From CAWFPR01 sp963817635 (GTDB taxonomy: Bacteria > Acidobacteriota > Vicinamibacteria > Vicinamibacterales > 2-12-FULL-66-21): a stretch of 64,000 nt of DNA. The stretch covers positions 1-64,000 of the forward strand of contig CAWFPR010000018.1 in NCBI GenBank assembly GCA_963817635.1, written 5' to 3'. The notes beneath the pieces are model-generated. The model worked only from the letters and a program-made list of their open reading frames with translations. It was not told the origin of the DNA and searched no databases. Below are positions 45,484-52,970 of this stretch, one piece after another (positions within the stretch are counted from its first letter, which is position 1; every line of letters begins with the position of its first letter). The position numbers and the translations under genes were made by a program.

Positions 45484-45605
45484 AGATTGCCGGTTGACGG
45501 ATTGACGATTGGTGGACTGCCGATTGACGGATTGACGATTGTACGGATTGGTGATTGACGATTGGTGATTGACGATTGGTGATTGACGATTGGTGAACTG
45601 AGAGC
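45462..45605. repeat. GATTGACGATTGGTGA word repeat between rpoZ and coaBC
   Basis: The spacer is filled with GATTGACGATTGGTG and GATTGACGGATTGAC units, at least eight GATTGACG words. It begins with GCAGACTGCAGACTGAAG in the end of rpoZ and finishes against the coaBC start. It belongs to the same word family as 22672-22815. No inverted second arm is evident here. Confidence 0.85.
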
Positions 45606-46805
45606 ATGGCACTGATCGCACTCGGTGTGACGGGCGGAATCGGCGCCTACAAGGCGGTCGAGGTCGCGCGCGGATTGCAGAAGCGCGGGCACGACGTGAC
45701 CACGATCATGACCCGCTCGGCGCTTCATTTCGTCGGCGAGGTCACCTTCGAGGCGATCACGCGCCGCCGCGTCGTCACGGATCAGTGGGAGCGCGGCGCC
45801 AACGCCGAAATCGAGCACATCGCGCTGGCAACGGAGATCCAGCTCCTCCTCGTGGCGCCGGCCACCGCCCATACCATCGGCCGGTTCGCCAACGGCCTCG
45901 CGGACGACTTCCTGTGCTCGATGTATCTCGCCACGCGCGCGCCGGTCCTGCTGGCGCCGGCGATGAACACCAACATGCTCGAACACGAGGCGGTGCGCCG
46001 CAATCTCGAGGTGCTGTCGGCTCGCGGCGTGCGTTTCGTCGAGCCCGGACAGGGCTACCTCGCGTGCGGGTGGGTCGGCCGCGGGCGCCTGGCGGAGCCC
46101 GACGACATCGTGGAGGCCGCCGATCGGCTGCTGAACCACGGCCGCTCGCTCGCCGGCCGGACGGTCGTCGTCACGTCTGGCCCGACGCTCGAGGACATCG
46201 ATGCCGTCCGGTTCATCGGCAATCGATCGAGCGGCCGGATGGGTCACGCGGTGGCGGCCGAGGCCGCACGCCGCGGCGCGCGCGTCGTGCTGATCTCGGG
46301 TCCGACATCCCTGACGGCCCCGGATGGCGTGGAGCTGGTCGCGGTCCGGAGCGCCGCCGACATGCACGCCGCGGTGAACCGTCACGCGCCGGGCGCCGAC
46401 GTTGTCGTGATGGCGGCTGCCGTGGCCGACTATGCGCCGCGAAAAGTCGAGGGCAAGATCGAGAAGACCGATGGCGCGCTGGAACTGACCCTCGTCCGGA
46501 CCACCGACATCCTCGCCGAACTGGGTCGGATGCGTGCCGGCGCGACACGTCCGGTGCTCGTCGGCTTCGCCGCCGAACACGGCGATCCGGCGGCGCGCGG
46601 CCGCGAGAAACTGCGCCGGAAGCACGCCGACCTCATCATCGCCAACGACATCAGCCGCGCCGACGCCGGCTTCGACACCGACACGAACGCCGTCATCATC
46701 GTGTCAGCCGACGGCGATGAGGTCGTGCCGCTTGCGCCGAAGGCGCAGGTCGCCGCCACGATCCTCGATAGAGTAGAGGCCCTGCTCAGCGCCGTGCGCG
46801 CCTGA
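45606..46805 (+). CDS. coaBC: Bifunctional phosphopantothenoylcysteine decarboxylase / phosphopantothenate-cysteine ligase
   Basis: Two consecutive steps of coenzyme A synthesis. The 399-residue protein has the flavin-dependent CoaC domain (residues 1-about 180: ALGVTGGIGAYKAVEVARGL, LLVAPATAHTIGRFANGLAD, APAMNTNMLEH, active Cys in GYLACGWVGRGR) and the CoaB domain (TVVVTSGPTLEDIDAVRFIG, NRSSGRMGHAVAAEA, VMAAAVADYAPRKV, LIIANDISRADAGF). ATG 45606 lies right after the repeat, with GAGAG just upstream. Confidence 0.95.
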   Translation: MALIALGVTGGIGAYKAVEVARGLQKRGHDVTTIMTRSALHFVGEVTFEAITRRRVVTDQWERGANAEIEHIALATEIQLLLVAPATAHTIGRFANGLADDFLCSMYLATRAPVLLAPAMNTNMLEHEAVRRNLEVLSARGVRFVEPGQGYLACGWVGRGRLAEPDDIVEAADRLLNHGRSLAGRTVVVTSGPTLEDIDAVRFIGNRSSGRMGHAVAAEAARRGARVVLISGPTSLTAPDGVELVAVRSAADMHAAVNRHAPGADVVVMAAAVADYAPRKVEGKIEKTDGALELTLVRTTDILAELGRMRAGATRPVLVGFAAEHGDPAARGREKLRRKHADLIIANDISRADAGFDTDTNAVIIVSADGDEVVPLAPKAQVAATILDRVEALLSAVRA

Positions 46806-46819
46806 CCTCGCGCGTCTGC

Positions 46820-46935
46820 CGTTCCCACGGATCACACCGGTCACACTGAACTGAGCGGTTGCGCGCCGAATGGCGGCCGGGCGGTGCGATCGGCGCAATG
46901 TGTGGATCTCCGTGATCTGTGTGACCTGTGGTTAA
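46820..46935. repeat. CCACGGATCACAC inverted word repeat
   Basis: Left arm CCACGGATCACACCGGTCACAC (46825-46846) faces right arm GTGTGGATC...GTGATCTGTGTGACCTGTGG (46899-46931), its approximate reverse complement, across about 50 bases. It lies between coaBC and the UDG gene and could form a long hairpin. Confidence 0.75.
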
Positions 46936-46975
46936 GAGCCGCGGCTGTCGTTCAAATCCGTCTCGATAGCGTAAA

Positions 46976-47755
46976 ATGATCCCCTCTGTGAGCGACCTTT
47001 CCGACCATCTGCGCTTCTACCAGGAACTGGGCGTCACCGGCATCAGCCGCGATCCGAAGTGGCGCGAGCGTGCCGGCGACCCCCGAACGCCGAGCGCCGA
47101 CCCCCGAACGCCGAGCGCCGACCCCGGAGCCCCGGGCGCCGATCCCGGAGTCCCAGCGGTGTTCGCGGGGTCGGGAGCCGAGGCCCTGCCGGCCATCCGC
47201 GACGACATCGGCGAGTGCACGCGGTGCAAGCTGCACGCGCAGGGGCGCAGACAGATCGTGTTCGGCGTGGGGAACCCCTCGGCCGATTTGATGTTCGTGG
47301 GCGAGGCGCCTGGAGCGGACGAAGATGTGCAAGGGGTCCCGTTCGTCGGCCGCGCGGGACAGCTCCTCACGAAGATGATCGAGGCGATGGGCTATACCCG
47401 CGACGAAGTCTACATCGCCAACGTGATCAAGTGCCGCCCGCCCGGCAACCGCAATCCGGATCCGGACGAGATCGCAACGTGCGAGCCGTTCCTGTTCCGG
47501 CAGATCGCCGCAATTCAGCCGAAGGTGGTGGTTGCGCTCGGCGCCTTCGCGGCGAAGACGCTGCTGAAGACCGATCAGCCGATCTCGCGGCTGCGCGGCC
47601 GTCTGTACGACTACCGAGGGGCGAAGCTCATTCCGACCTTTCATCCGTCGTTTCTGCTCAGAAGCCCCGGCTACAAGCGCGAAGCGTGGGAGGATCTGAA
47701 GAAGGCGCTCTCCGAACTTGGCCGGAGCGTGCCACCACCTCCCGCCGGCTCGTAG
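46976..47755 (+). CDS. Uracil-DNA glycosylase, family 4 (Fe-S)
   Basis: Removes uracil from DNA. The 259-residue protein has the active-site motif VGEAPGADEDVQGVPFVG, the Fe-S cysteines in IGECTRCKLHA, VIKCRPPGNRNP and EIATCEPFLF, and the C-terminal TFHPSFLLRSPG. Between an N-terminal helix (SDLSDHLRFYQELGVTG) and the catalytic domain sits a low-complexity linker (PRTPSADPRTPSADPGAPGA) encoded by CCCGAACGCCGAGCGCCGA repeats at 47083-47155. The linker looks like an in-frame repeat expansion. Four bases before priA. Confidence 0.93.
   Translation: MIPSVSDLSDHLRFYQELGVTGISRDPKWRERAGDPRTPSADPRTPSADPGAPGADPGVPAVFAGSGAEALPAIRDDIGECTRCKLHAQGRRQIVFGVGNPSADLMFVGEAPGADEDVQGVPFVGRAGQLLTKMIEAMGYTRDEVYIANVIKCRPPGNRNPDPDEIATCEPFLFRQIAAIQPKVVVALGAFAAKTLLKTDQPISRLRGRLYDYRGAKLIPTFHPSFLLRSPGYKREAWEDLKKALSELGRSVPPPPAGS
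47083..47155. repeat. In-frame CCCGAACGCCGAGCGCCGA tandem repeat inside the UDG gene
   Basis: Two perfect 21-base units (CCCCGAACGCCGAGCGCCGA plus C) are followed by two diverged copies. The unit length is a multiple of three, so it adds seven residues per copy (PRTPSAD) without a frame change. Confidence 0.85.
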
Positions 47756-47758
47756 GCG

Positions 47759-50239
47759 ATGCGCCTCGTTCGTGTCGCGGTGCCCGTCCCCTCGCTCGAG
47801 GCCCTGACGTATCTCGTTCCCGACGAGTTCGCCGAGCCGGTGGTCGGGGCGCGTGTGCTCGTGCCGCTCGGCAACCGCACCCTGACGGGAGTCGTCACCG
47901 AATCCCACACCGGTCTGGGCCCGCCGCTCTCGGGCGCGGAGCCGAACCCTCCGCGAGGCGCCGACGGCGAAGGCGTGAAGGCGATCATCGACACGCTGGA
48001 CGACGAGGCGTTCCTCCCTGTCGAGGTCGTGCGCCTGGCGCTCTGGGTGTCCGAGTACTACGCGTGCGGAGCCGGGGAGGCCGTCTCCGCCGCCATGCCG
48101 CCGCGCGCGTGGATCGAAAGCGAGCGCTACGCGCAGGTCACGCCGTTCGGCACCATGCGCCTGCTGACCGAGCGCGGGCTCAGGCGGAAGGTCCTGGATG
48201 TCCTCGAAGGCGGCATGCCGGTTCGGACCGACGCGGTGCTCGCGCGCGCGCCCAACGCTCACGCCACGCTCCTCGGACTGGAGCGCGACGGCCTGGTCGA
48301 GATCACCCGGCCCCTGCGAGGGACCGCGGACGCCCACCGCACGGTGCGGGTGGCCGTCCTGACCGCCCAGGGCCACGAATTCACCACCGCCGACGGAGAG
48401 CGGGGAGCGGGCAGCGGACCGCGCCTCGGGAAGAGGCAGATTGAGGCGCTCAGCCTCCTCGGTGGCGCGCCCGACGGCCTCGACGTGTCGGAACTCGACG
48501 CCCGCGGCATCGGGGCGGCGACCCTGAAGCGGCTGGCGGAGAAGGGGCTCGTGTCCTTCTCGCGCAGGCGGATCGAGCGCGATCCCTTCGAGCAGGCGGT
48601 GGCGCTCGATCCGGAACTGCGGCGGCGGCACACGCTCACGACTGAACAGGCTGATGCCTACGCCACGCTGCGCGCGCTTGCCGGGCGACAGGCCTTCCAG
48701 ACCGTCCTGCTGCACGGCGTGACCGGCAGCGGCAAGACCGAGCTGTACCTCCGCCTCGCCGAGGACGTCCGGAACAGCGGACGCGGCGTGCTGCTCCTGG
48801 TTCCCGAGATCGCGCTCACGCCAGCCGTCGCCGCCCTGTTCCGCGCGAGCTTCGGCGACCGCGTCGCCATCCAGCACAGCGCGCTCTCGGACGGCGAACG
48901 GCACGATCAGTGGCAGCGCATCCGCCGCGGTGATGTGGACGTGGTCGTCGGCACGCGGTCCGCCGTGTTCGCGCCGATCGCCCGCCTGGGACTCGTGATC
49001 GTGGACGAGGAGCACGACGGCTCGTACAAACAGGACGGCGTGCCCCGCTACCACGGCCGGGATGTCGCCGTCGTCCGGGCCAGCCACGCCGGCGCGCTGG
49101 CGGTGCTCGGCTCGGCGACACCGTCGATGGAGAGCTACCACAACGCCCGGCAGGGGCGGTACACGCTCATCGCGCTCGAGCGTCGGGTGCTCGACCGGCC
49201 GATGGCGTCGGTGACGATCGTGGACATGCGCGAGGAGTACGCGAGCGGCGGTCCGGACGTGATCCTGAGCCGGCCGTTGACAGAGGGGCTCACCGCCAGG
49301 CTCGAACGCCGTGAGCAGGCGATCGTGCTCCTGAACCGTCGGGGGTTCGCGACCGCCGTCTTCTGCCGTGAATGCGGCGCGACGCTCGAGTGCCCGAACT
49401 GCAGCGTGTCGCTCACCATTCACAAGCGGATCAACCGCGCCCGATGCCACTACTGTGACTATTCAGTTGTGGTACCCAGGTCGTGCGCGAACTGTGCCGG
49501 ACCGTATCTGGAGCAGGTCGGGTTCGGGACCGAACGAGTCGAGGCTGAAATCGTCGCGCGGTTTCCAGAGGCGCGGGTCGCCCGGGTGGACCGGGATACC
49601 GTCCGCCGTCGCGGCGCGATCATCGGCCTGCTCTCGCGCTTCGCCGCCGGGGAGATTGACGTGCTCGTCGGCACTCAGATGATTGCCAAGGGACACGACT
49701 TCCCGCGCGTGACGCTCGTCGGCGTGGTTTCAGCGGACGTCGGCCTTGGCCTCGCGGATTTCCGCGCCGCCGAGCGGACGTTCCAGCTTCTGACGCAGGT
49801 CGCCGGCCGGGCCGGGCGCGGCGACATCCTCGGGGAAGCGATCGTTCAGACCATCTATCCGAATCACTACAGCATCCGTCATGCGTGCCGGCAGGACTAC
49901 GGCGCCTTCTTCGACGAGGAGCTCAACTATCGCCGCGCGATGCGGTATCCCCCGGCCGTGGCGCTCATCAACGTCGTGATCCGTGCGCGCACGCAGGCGG
50001 GCGCGATGGAGGATGCACGGGACCTGGTCAGCGCCCTGCGCGCGGGCAGCGACAGCCACAGTGTGCTCGGGCCGGCGCCCGCACCGCTCAGCCGGTTGAA
50101 GGGCGAACACCGCGCGCAACTCTTCATCAAGGGCACGCACAGGGCCGCAATGCGCACGGCGCTGCAGGAGGCGCTCGCCTCCAGGCCCGAGCTCCGGAGG
50201 CGCGTCGTGATCGACGTGGATCCGATGAGCGTGCTGTAG
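47759..50239 (+). CDS. priA: Primosomal protein N' (replication restart helicase)
   Basis: 826 residues. N-terminal 3'-DNA-binding domain (VRVAVPVPSLEALTYLVPDE), SF2 helicase with Walker A GVTGSGKTELYLRLAE, VPEIALTPA, Walker B VIVDEEHDGSYKQ, GSATPSMESY, zinc site CRECGATLECPNCSVSL and CHYCDYSVV...CANC, ILVGTQMIAKGHDFPRVTLV and QVAGRAGRG. PriA reloads the replisome at stalled forks. The frame is intact over 2.5 kb, unlike several neighbours. Confidence 0.96.
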   Translation: MRLVRVAVPVPSLEALTYLVPDEFAEPVVGARVLVPLGNRTLTGVVTESHTGLGPPLSGAEPNPPRGADGEGVKAIIDTLDDEAFLPVEVVRLALWVSEYYACGAGEAVSAAMPPRAWIESERYAQVTPFGTMRLLTERGLRRKVLDVLEGGMPVRTDAVLARAPNAHATLLGLERDGLVEITRPLRGTADAHRTVRVAVLTAQGHEFTTADGERGAGSGPRLGKRQIEALSLLGGAPDGLDVSELDARGIGAATLKRLAEKGLVSFSRRRIERDPFEQAVALDPELRRRHTLTTEQADAYATLRALAGRQAFQTVLLHGVTGSGKTELYLRLAEDVRNSGRGVLLLVPEIALTPAVAALFRASFGDRVAIQHSALSDGERHDQWQRIRRGDVDVVVGTRSAVFAPIARLGLVIVDEEHDGSYKQDGVPRYHGRDVAVVRASHAGALAVLGSATPSMESYHNARQGRYTLIALERRVLDRPMASVTIVDMREEYASGGPDVILSRPLTEGLTARLERREQAIVLLNRRGFATAVFCRECGATLECPNCSVSLTIHKRINRARCHYCDYSVVVPRSCANCAGPYLEQVGFGTERVEAEIVARFPEARVARVDRDTVRRRGAIIGLLSRFAAGEIDVLVGTQMIAKGHDFPRVTLVGVVSADVGLGLADFRAAERTFQLLTQVAGRAGRGDILGEAIVQTIYPNHYSIRHACRQDYGAFFDEELNYRRAMRYPPAVALINVVIRARTQAGAMEDARDLVSALRAGSDSHSVLGPAPAPLSRLKGEHRAQLFIKGTHRAAMRTALQEALASRPELRRRVVIDVDPMSVL

Positions 50240-50274
50240 CTGATCGCGTTATCTGAGCCGTGGCCCGCGCGGAG

Positions 50275-51264
50275 TCAGCGTCCGCCGACCAGATCCTGAA
50301 TTTCGATCGGCGCCGGCGTGAAACAGAGCACGAACATCACCAGCGCGAAGAGGGCGAGCGCGACGCGGCCGGTGCCAATCGGCTCGTACTCGTCGATGAC
50401 CCGCGGATGGCGCGGCCCCAGCGTGAAGAGCATCACCAGCATCATCAGGGTCATGAAGAGCCAGCTCGTGGACAGAAACGTCATGACGACGCAGCTCGAG
50501 ACCGTGGCAAGGGAGATGGGCGCCGCAAACCGGCCGAGCGTCGAGTAAGTGATGTGTCCGCCGTCGAGCTGACCGAACGGCAGCAGGTTCAGCGCCGTCG
50601 CGAGCATCCCGAACCAGGCCGCGAAGACCATCGGGTGCATGTTGACGGTGTAGCCGTCGCGGATCGTGCCGAACACGAGGTAGGTCGCTCCCTTGAAGAG
50701 CAGCGGTTCTCCCAGCGACAGCACCGTCCCCTGCGTCGGTCCCGGGACCACGTTCGAGAGCATGAGGCCACAGAAAAGTGCCGGGACGAGCAGCACGAAT
50801 CCGGCGATGGGACCCGCGATGCCAACGTCGAACAGCACCCGGCGGCTCGGGAAGGCCTCGCGGATCTTGATCACGGCTCCCAGCGTGCCGGTGAGGAACA
50901 ACAGCGGGGGCATGGGAATGAAGAACGGGAGGGTGGCGTCCACGTTGTAGCGCCGGCAGTAGACGTAGTGCCCCATCTCGTGCGCGCCGAGGATGAGCAG
51001 GATCGTGCCGCTGTACCAGAATCCTCTGAAGAGCAGCGCCAGGTCGAAGTGCACCGCGCGGCGTTCGAACTCGGACGCAAACGCGGCATAATGGAGAGCG
51101 CCGGCGACGGTCGTCGTGGCGATGGTCAGCAGGAGCAGCAGGACGTGCAGCCAGAGCCGGCCGCCGAATTTTGGCGGACGCGGGGGAGGCACAAAAGAGA
51201 CGTCGAAGCGTTCGTAGGGAGGCTGGGGCTCCGGAACCCTCGGATCATCAACGGGATACGACAA
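50275..51264 (-). CDS. M50 family intramembrane metalloprotease (site-2 protease)
   Basis: 329 residues with about seven membrane helices. The zinc motif HEMGH lies in LILGAHEMGHYVYCRRY, and the second metal ligand in LNLLPFGQLDGGHI. The protein begins with a proline-rich cytosolic stretch (VPEPQPPYERFDVSFVPPPR). The start is TTG 51264, directly after the HU stop, with CGGAGGG three bases upstream. S2P enzymes cleave membrane-bound regulators; no anti-sigma factor is nearby. Co-transcribed with HU. Confidence 0.88.
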   Translation of the reverse strand: MSYPVDDPRVPEPQPPYERFDVSFVPPPRPPKFGGRLWLHVLLLLLTIATTTVAGALHYAAFASEFERRAVHFDLALLFRGFWYSGTILLILGAHEMGHYVYCRRYNVDATLPFFIPMPPLLFLTGTLGAVIKIREAFPSRRVLFDVGIAGPIAGFVLLVPALFCGLMLSNVVPGPTQGTVLSLGEPLLFKGATYLVFGTIRDGYTVNMHPMVFAAWFGMLATALNLLPFGQLDGGHITYSTLGRFAAPISLATVSSCVVMTFLSTSWLFMTLMMLVMLFTLGPRHPRVIDEYEPIGTGRVALALFALVMFVLCFTPAPIEIQDLVGGR

Positions 51265-51537
51265 TTACCCTCCGATGTTCTGGAGGTCTTTGCCGGGCTT
51301 GAAGCGAATGGTACGCCCTGGCGGGATGCGTACCTCCTTGCCCGTCCTGGGATTGCGTCCGATTCCGCGCTTCCGCGGTTTAACCTGAAAGACGCCGAAT
51401 CCGCGCAGTTCGATTCGTTCGCCGCGCTGCATCGACAGGCGCATCGCGTCGAACACGGCGTCCACCGCCACCTCGGCCTTGACCTTGGTGATGTCGGCGA
51501 TTTTCGACACCTCGTTGACGATGTCAACCTTGATCAT
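51265..51537 (-). CDS. HU-family DNA-binding protein
   Basis: A 90-residue nucleoid protein. MIKVDIVNEVSKIADITKVK starts the helical domain, RIELRGFGVFQVKPRKRGIG and the beta-arm GRNPRTGKEVRIPPGRTIRF match the HU/IHF signature, and KPGKDLQNIGG ends it. GAGGAG lies upstream of the ATG. A near-consensus promoter precedes it, and it is followed without gap by the M50 protease gene. Confidence 0.95.
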   Translation of the reverse strand: MIKVDIVNEVSKIADITKVKAEVAVDAVFDAMRLSMQRGERIELRGFGVFQVKPRKRGIGRNPRTGKEVRIPPGRTIRFKPGKDLQNIGG

Positions 51538-51554
51538 GCTTAGGCGCTCCTCAG

Positions 51555-51594
51555 AGTGTATAACTACTATAAATAGTGTAACTTACCAAGTCAA
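51555..51594 (-). promoter_or_regulatory. HU promoter with flanking direct repeats
   Basis: On the minus strand TTGACT (51594-51589), 17-bp spacer, TATAGT (51571-51566). Two AGTGTA copies (51555-51560 and 51575-51580 on the plus strand, 20 bp apart) flank the -10 element and could be an operator. The stretch is strikingly AT-rich for this window. Confidence 0.7.
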
Positions 51595-51619
51595 GCCCCG
51601 TGCTAAATAGACATTCGAC

Positions 51620-52966
51620 ATGGCAGTGAAACGCGCCGCGTCCGGTCCGACCGTCGTGCTCGTGGGCCGGCCGAACGTCGGCAAGTCGACCCTGTTCAAT
51701 CGCATCACGAACTCGCGTCGCTCGATCGTGACTGCCATTGCGGGCACGACGCGCGACGTGATTTCGCTGCCCGCTGAGTGGCAGGGCGTGACCTTCACGC
51801 TCGTGGATACCGGCGGGATGTTCGGCGCGAGCCGCGATCCGCTGCATGAGCTGGTCGTCGTCCAGGGACAGAAAGCCATTCAGACGGCGGACGTTATCGT
51901 GTTCGTCGTTGACGGACGGGAAGGGCTCCTGCCGGCCGACCAGGAAATCGCCGCTACCTTGCGCAGCATCGGCGTACCCGTGCTGATGGCGGTCAACAAG
52001 ACCGACGACAAGCGTGCGCGGGGCCGGGCCGTGGAGTTCTACCAGCTCGGGTTCGAGCCGGTCGTGGAGGTTGCCGCCGAGCATGCGATTGGCGTAGGCG
52101 ACCTGCTCGACGAAATCCTGCGCGTCTTTCCGAGCGCGGCCGGTTCATCGCCGGATGCGCCGGAGGAAACCGCGATCGCGATCGTCGGACGTCCAAACGT
52201 CGGCAAGTCCTCGCTGCTCAATCGGTTGCTGAAAGAGGAACGGTCCATCGTCAGCGACACGCCGGGCACGACCCGCGACACCGTCGACGCGCTGCTCAAA
52301 TGGCACCATCGGACGTTCCGCATCGTGGACACGGCGGGTATCCGCAGGGCGGGGCGCGTGGCGCGCAGCGGGCAGCTCGAGTCGATGAGCGTGCTCCTCG
52401 CCCGACGGGCCATCGAGACGGCGGACGTCGCGGTGCTGATTGTCGATTCGGCCGAAGGTGCGACGGATCAGGACGCGACGATTGCCGGCGAGGCCGAGAA
52501 AGCCGGCTGCGGCATCATCATCGCCGCCAACAAGTGGGACCTGATGAAGGGACGCGGCACCGACTTCTCGAAGGCGTTCGACGACAAGCTCCGCCAGGGG
52601 ATGAAGTTCCTGGACTACGCGCCGATTCTCCACATTTCCGCGCTGTCGGGCGAGCGGACGACGAAGGTGCTGGAGACGATCGACAAGGTTGCCGAGGCCC
52701 GTGAACACCGAATCCCGACCGGAGAGCTCAACCGGTTCATCCAGGCCGTCACCGCCACGCACCCGCCGGCGAGCCCGGGCCGACGCGAAGTGCGCATCCT
52801 GTATGCGACGCAGAAAGGCGTTTGCCCGCCGACCTTCGTCTTCTTCACGAACGTCGCGACCGAGTTCCACTTTTCCTACGAGCGCTTCCTCGCCAACCGC
52901 CTGCGAGAGTCATTCGGCCTGATGGGCACGCCGGTGCGCATCCAGGTCCGCCGGCGCCAGCGCTAG
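51620..52966 (+). CDS. der: Ribosome-assembly GTPase Der (EngA)
   Basis: 448 residues with two consecutive G domains. First: VLVGRPNVGKSTLFNRITNS, DTGGMF, NKTD. Second: IVGRPNVGKSSLLNRLLKEE, DTAGIRRAGRV, NKWDLM. The C-terminal KH-like domain includes FFTNVATEFHFSYERFLANR and GTPVRIQVRRR. Der acts in 50S subunit maturation. Divergent from HU across about 80 AT-rich bases. Confidence 0.96.
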   Translation: MAVKRAASGPTVVLVGRPNVGKSTLFNRITNSRRSIVTAIAGTTRDVISLPAEWQGVTFTLVDTGGMFGASRDPLHELVVVQGQKAIQTADVIVFVVDGREGLLPADQEIAATLRSIGVPVLMAVNKTDDKRARGRAVEFYQLGFEPVVEVAAEHAIGVGDLLDEILRVFPSAAGSSPDAPEETAIAIVGRPNVGKSSLLNRLLKEERSIVSDTPGTTRDTVDALLKWHHRTFRIVDTAGIRRAGRVARSGQLESMSVLLARRAIETADVAVLIVDSAEGATDQDATIAGEAEKAGCGIIIAANKWDLMKGRGTDFSKAFDDKLRQGMKFLDYAPILHISALSGERTTKVLETIDKVAEAREHRIPTGELNRFIQAVTATHPPASPGRREVRILYATQKGVCPPTFVFFTNVATEFHFSYERFLANRLRESFGLMGTPVRIQVRRRQR

Positions 52967-52970
52967 CGAC

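Noticed and set aside
46952..49450. An 832-codon minus-strand open frame opposite the UDG and priA genes
   Set aside because: It is an antisense shadow caused by high GC at third positions. It has no family motifs, is Arg/Ala/Gly/His-rich, and the plus strand encodes two clear proteins.
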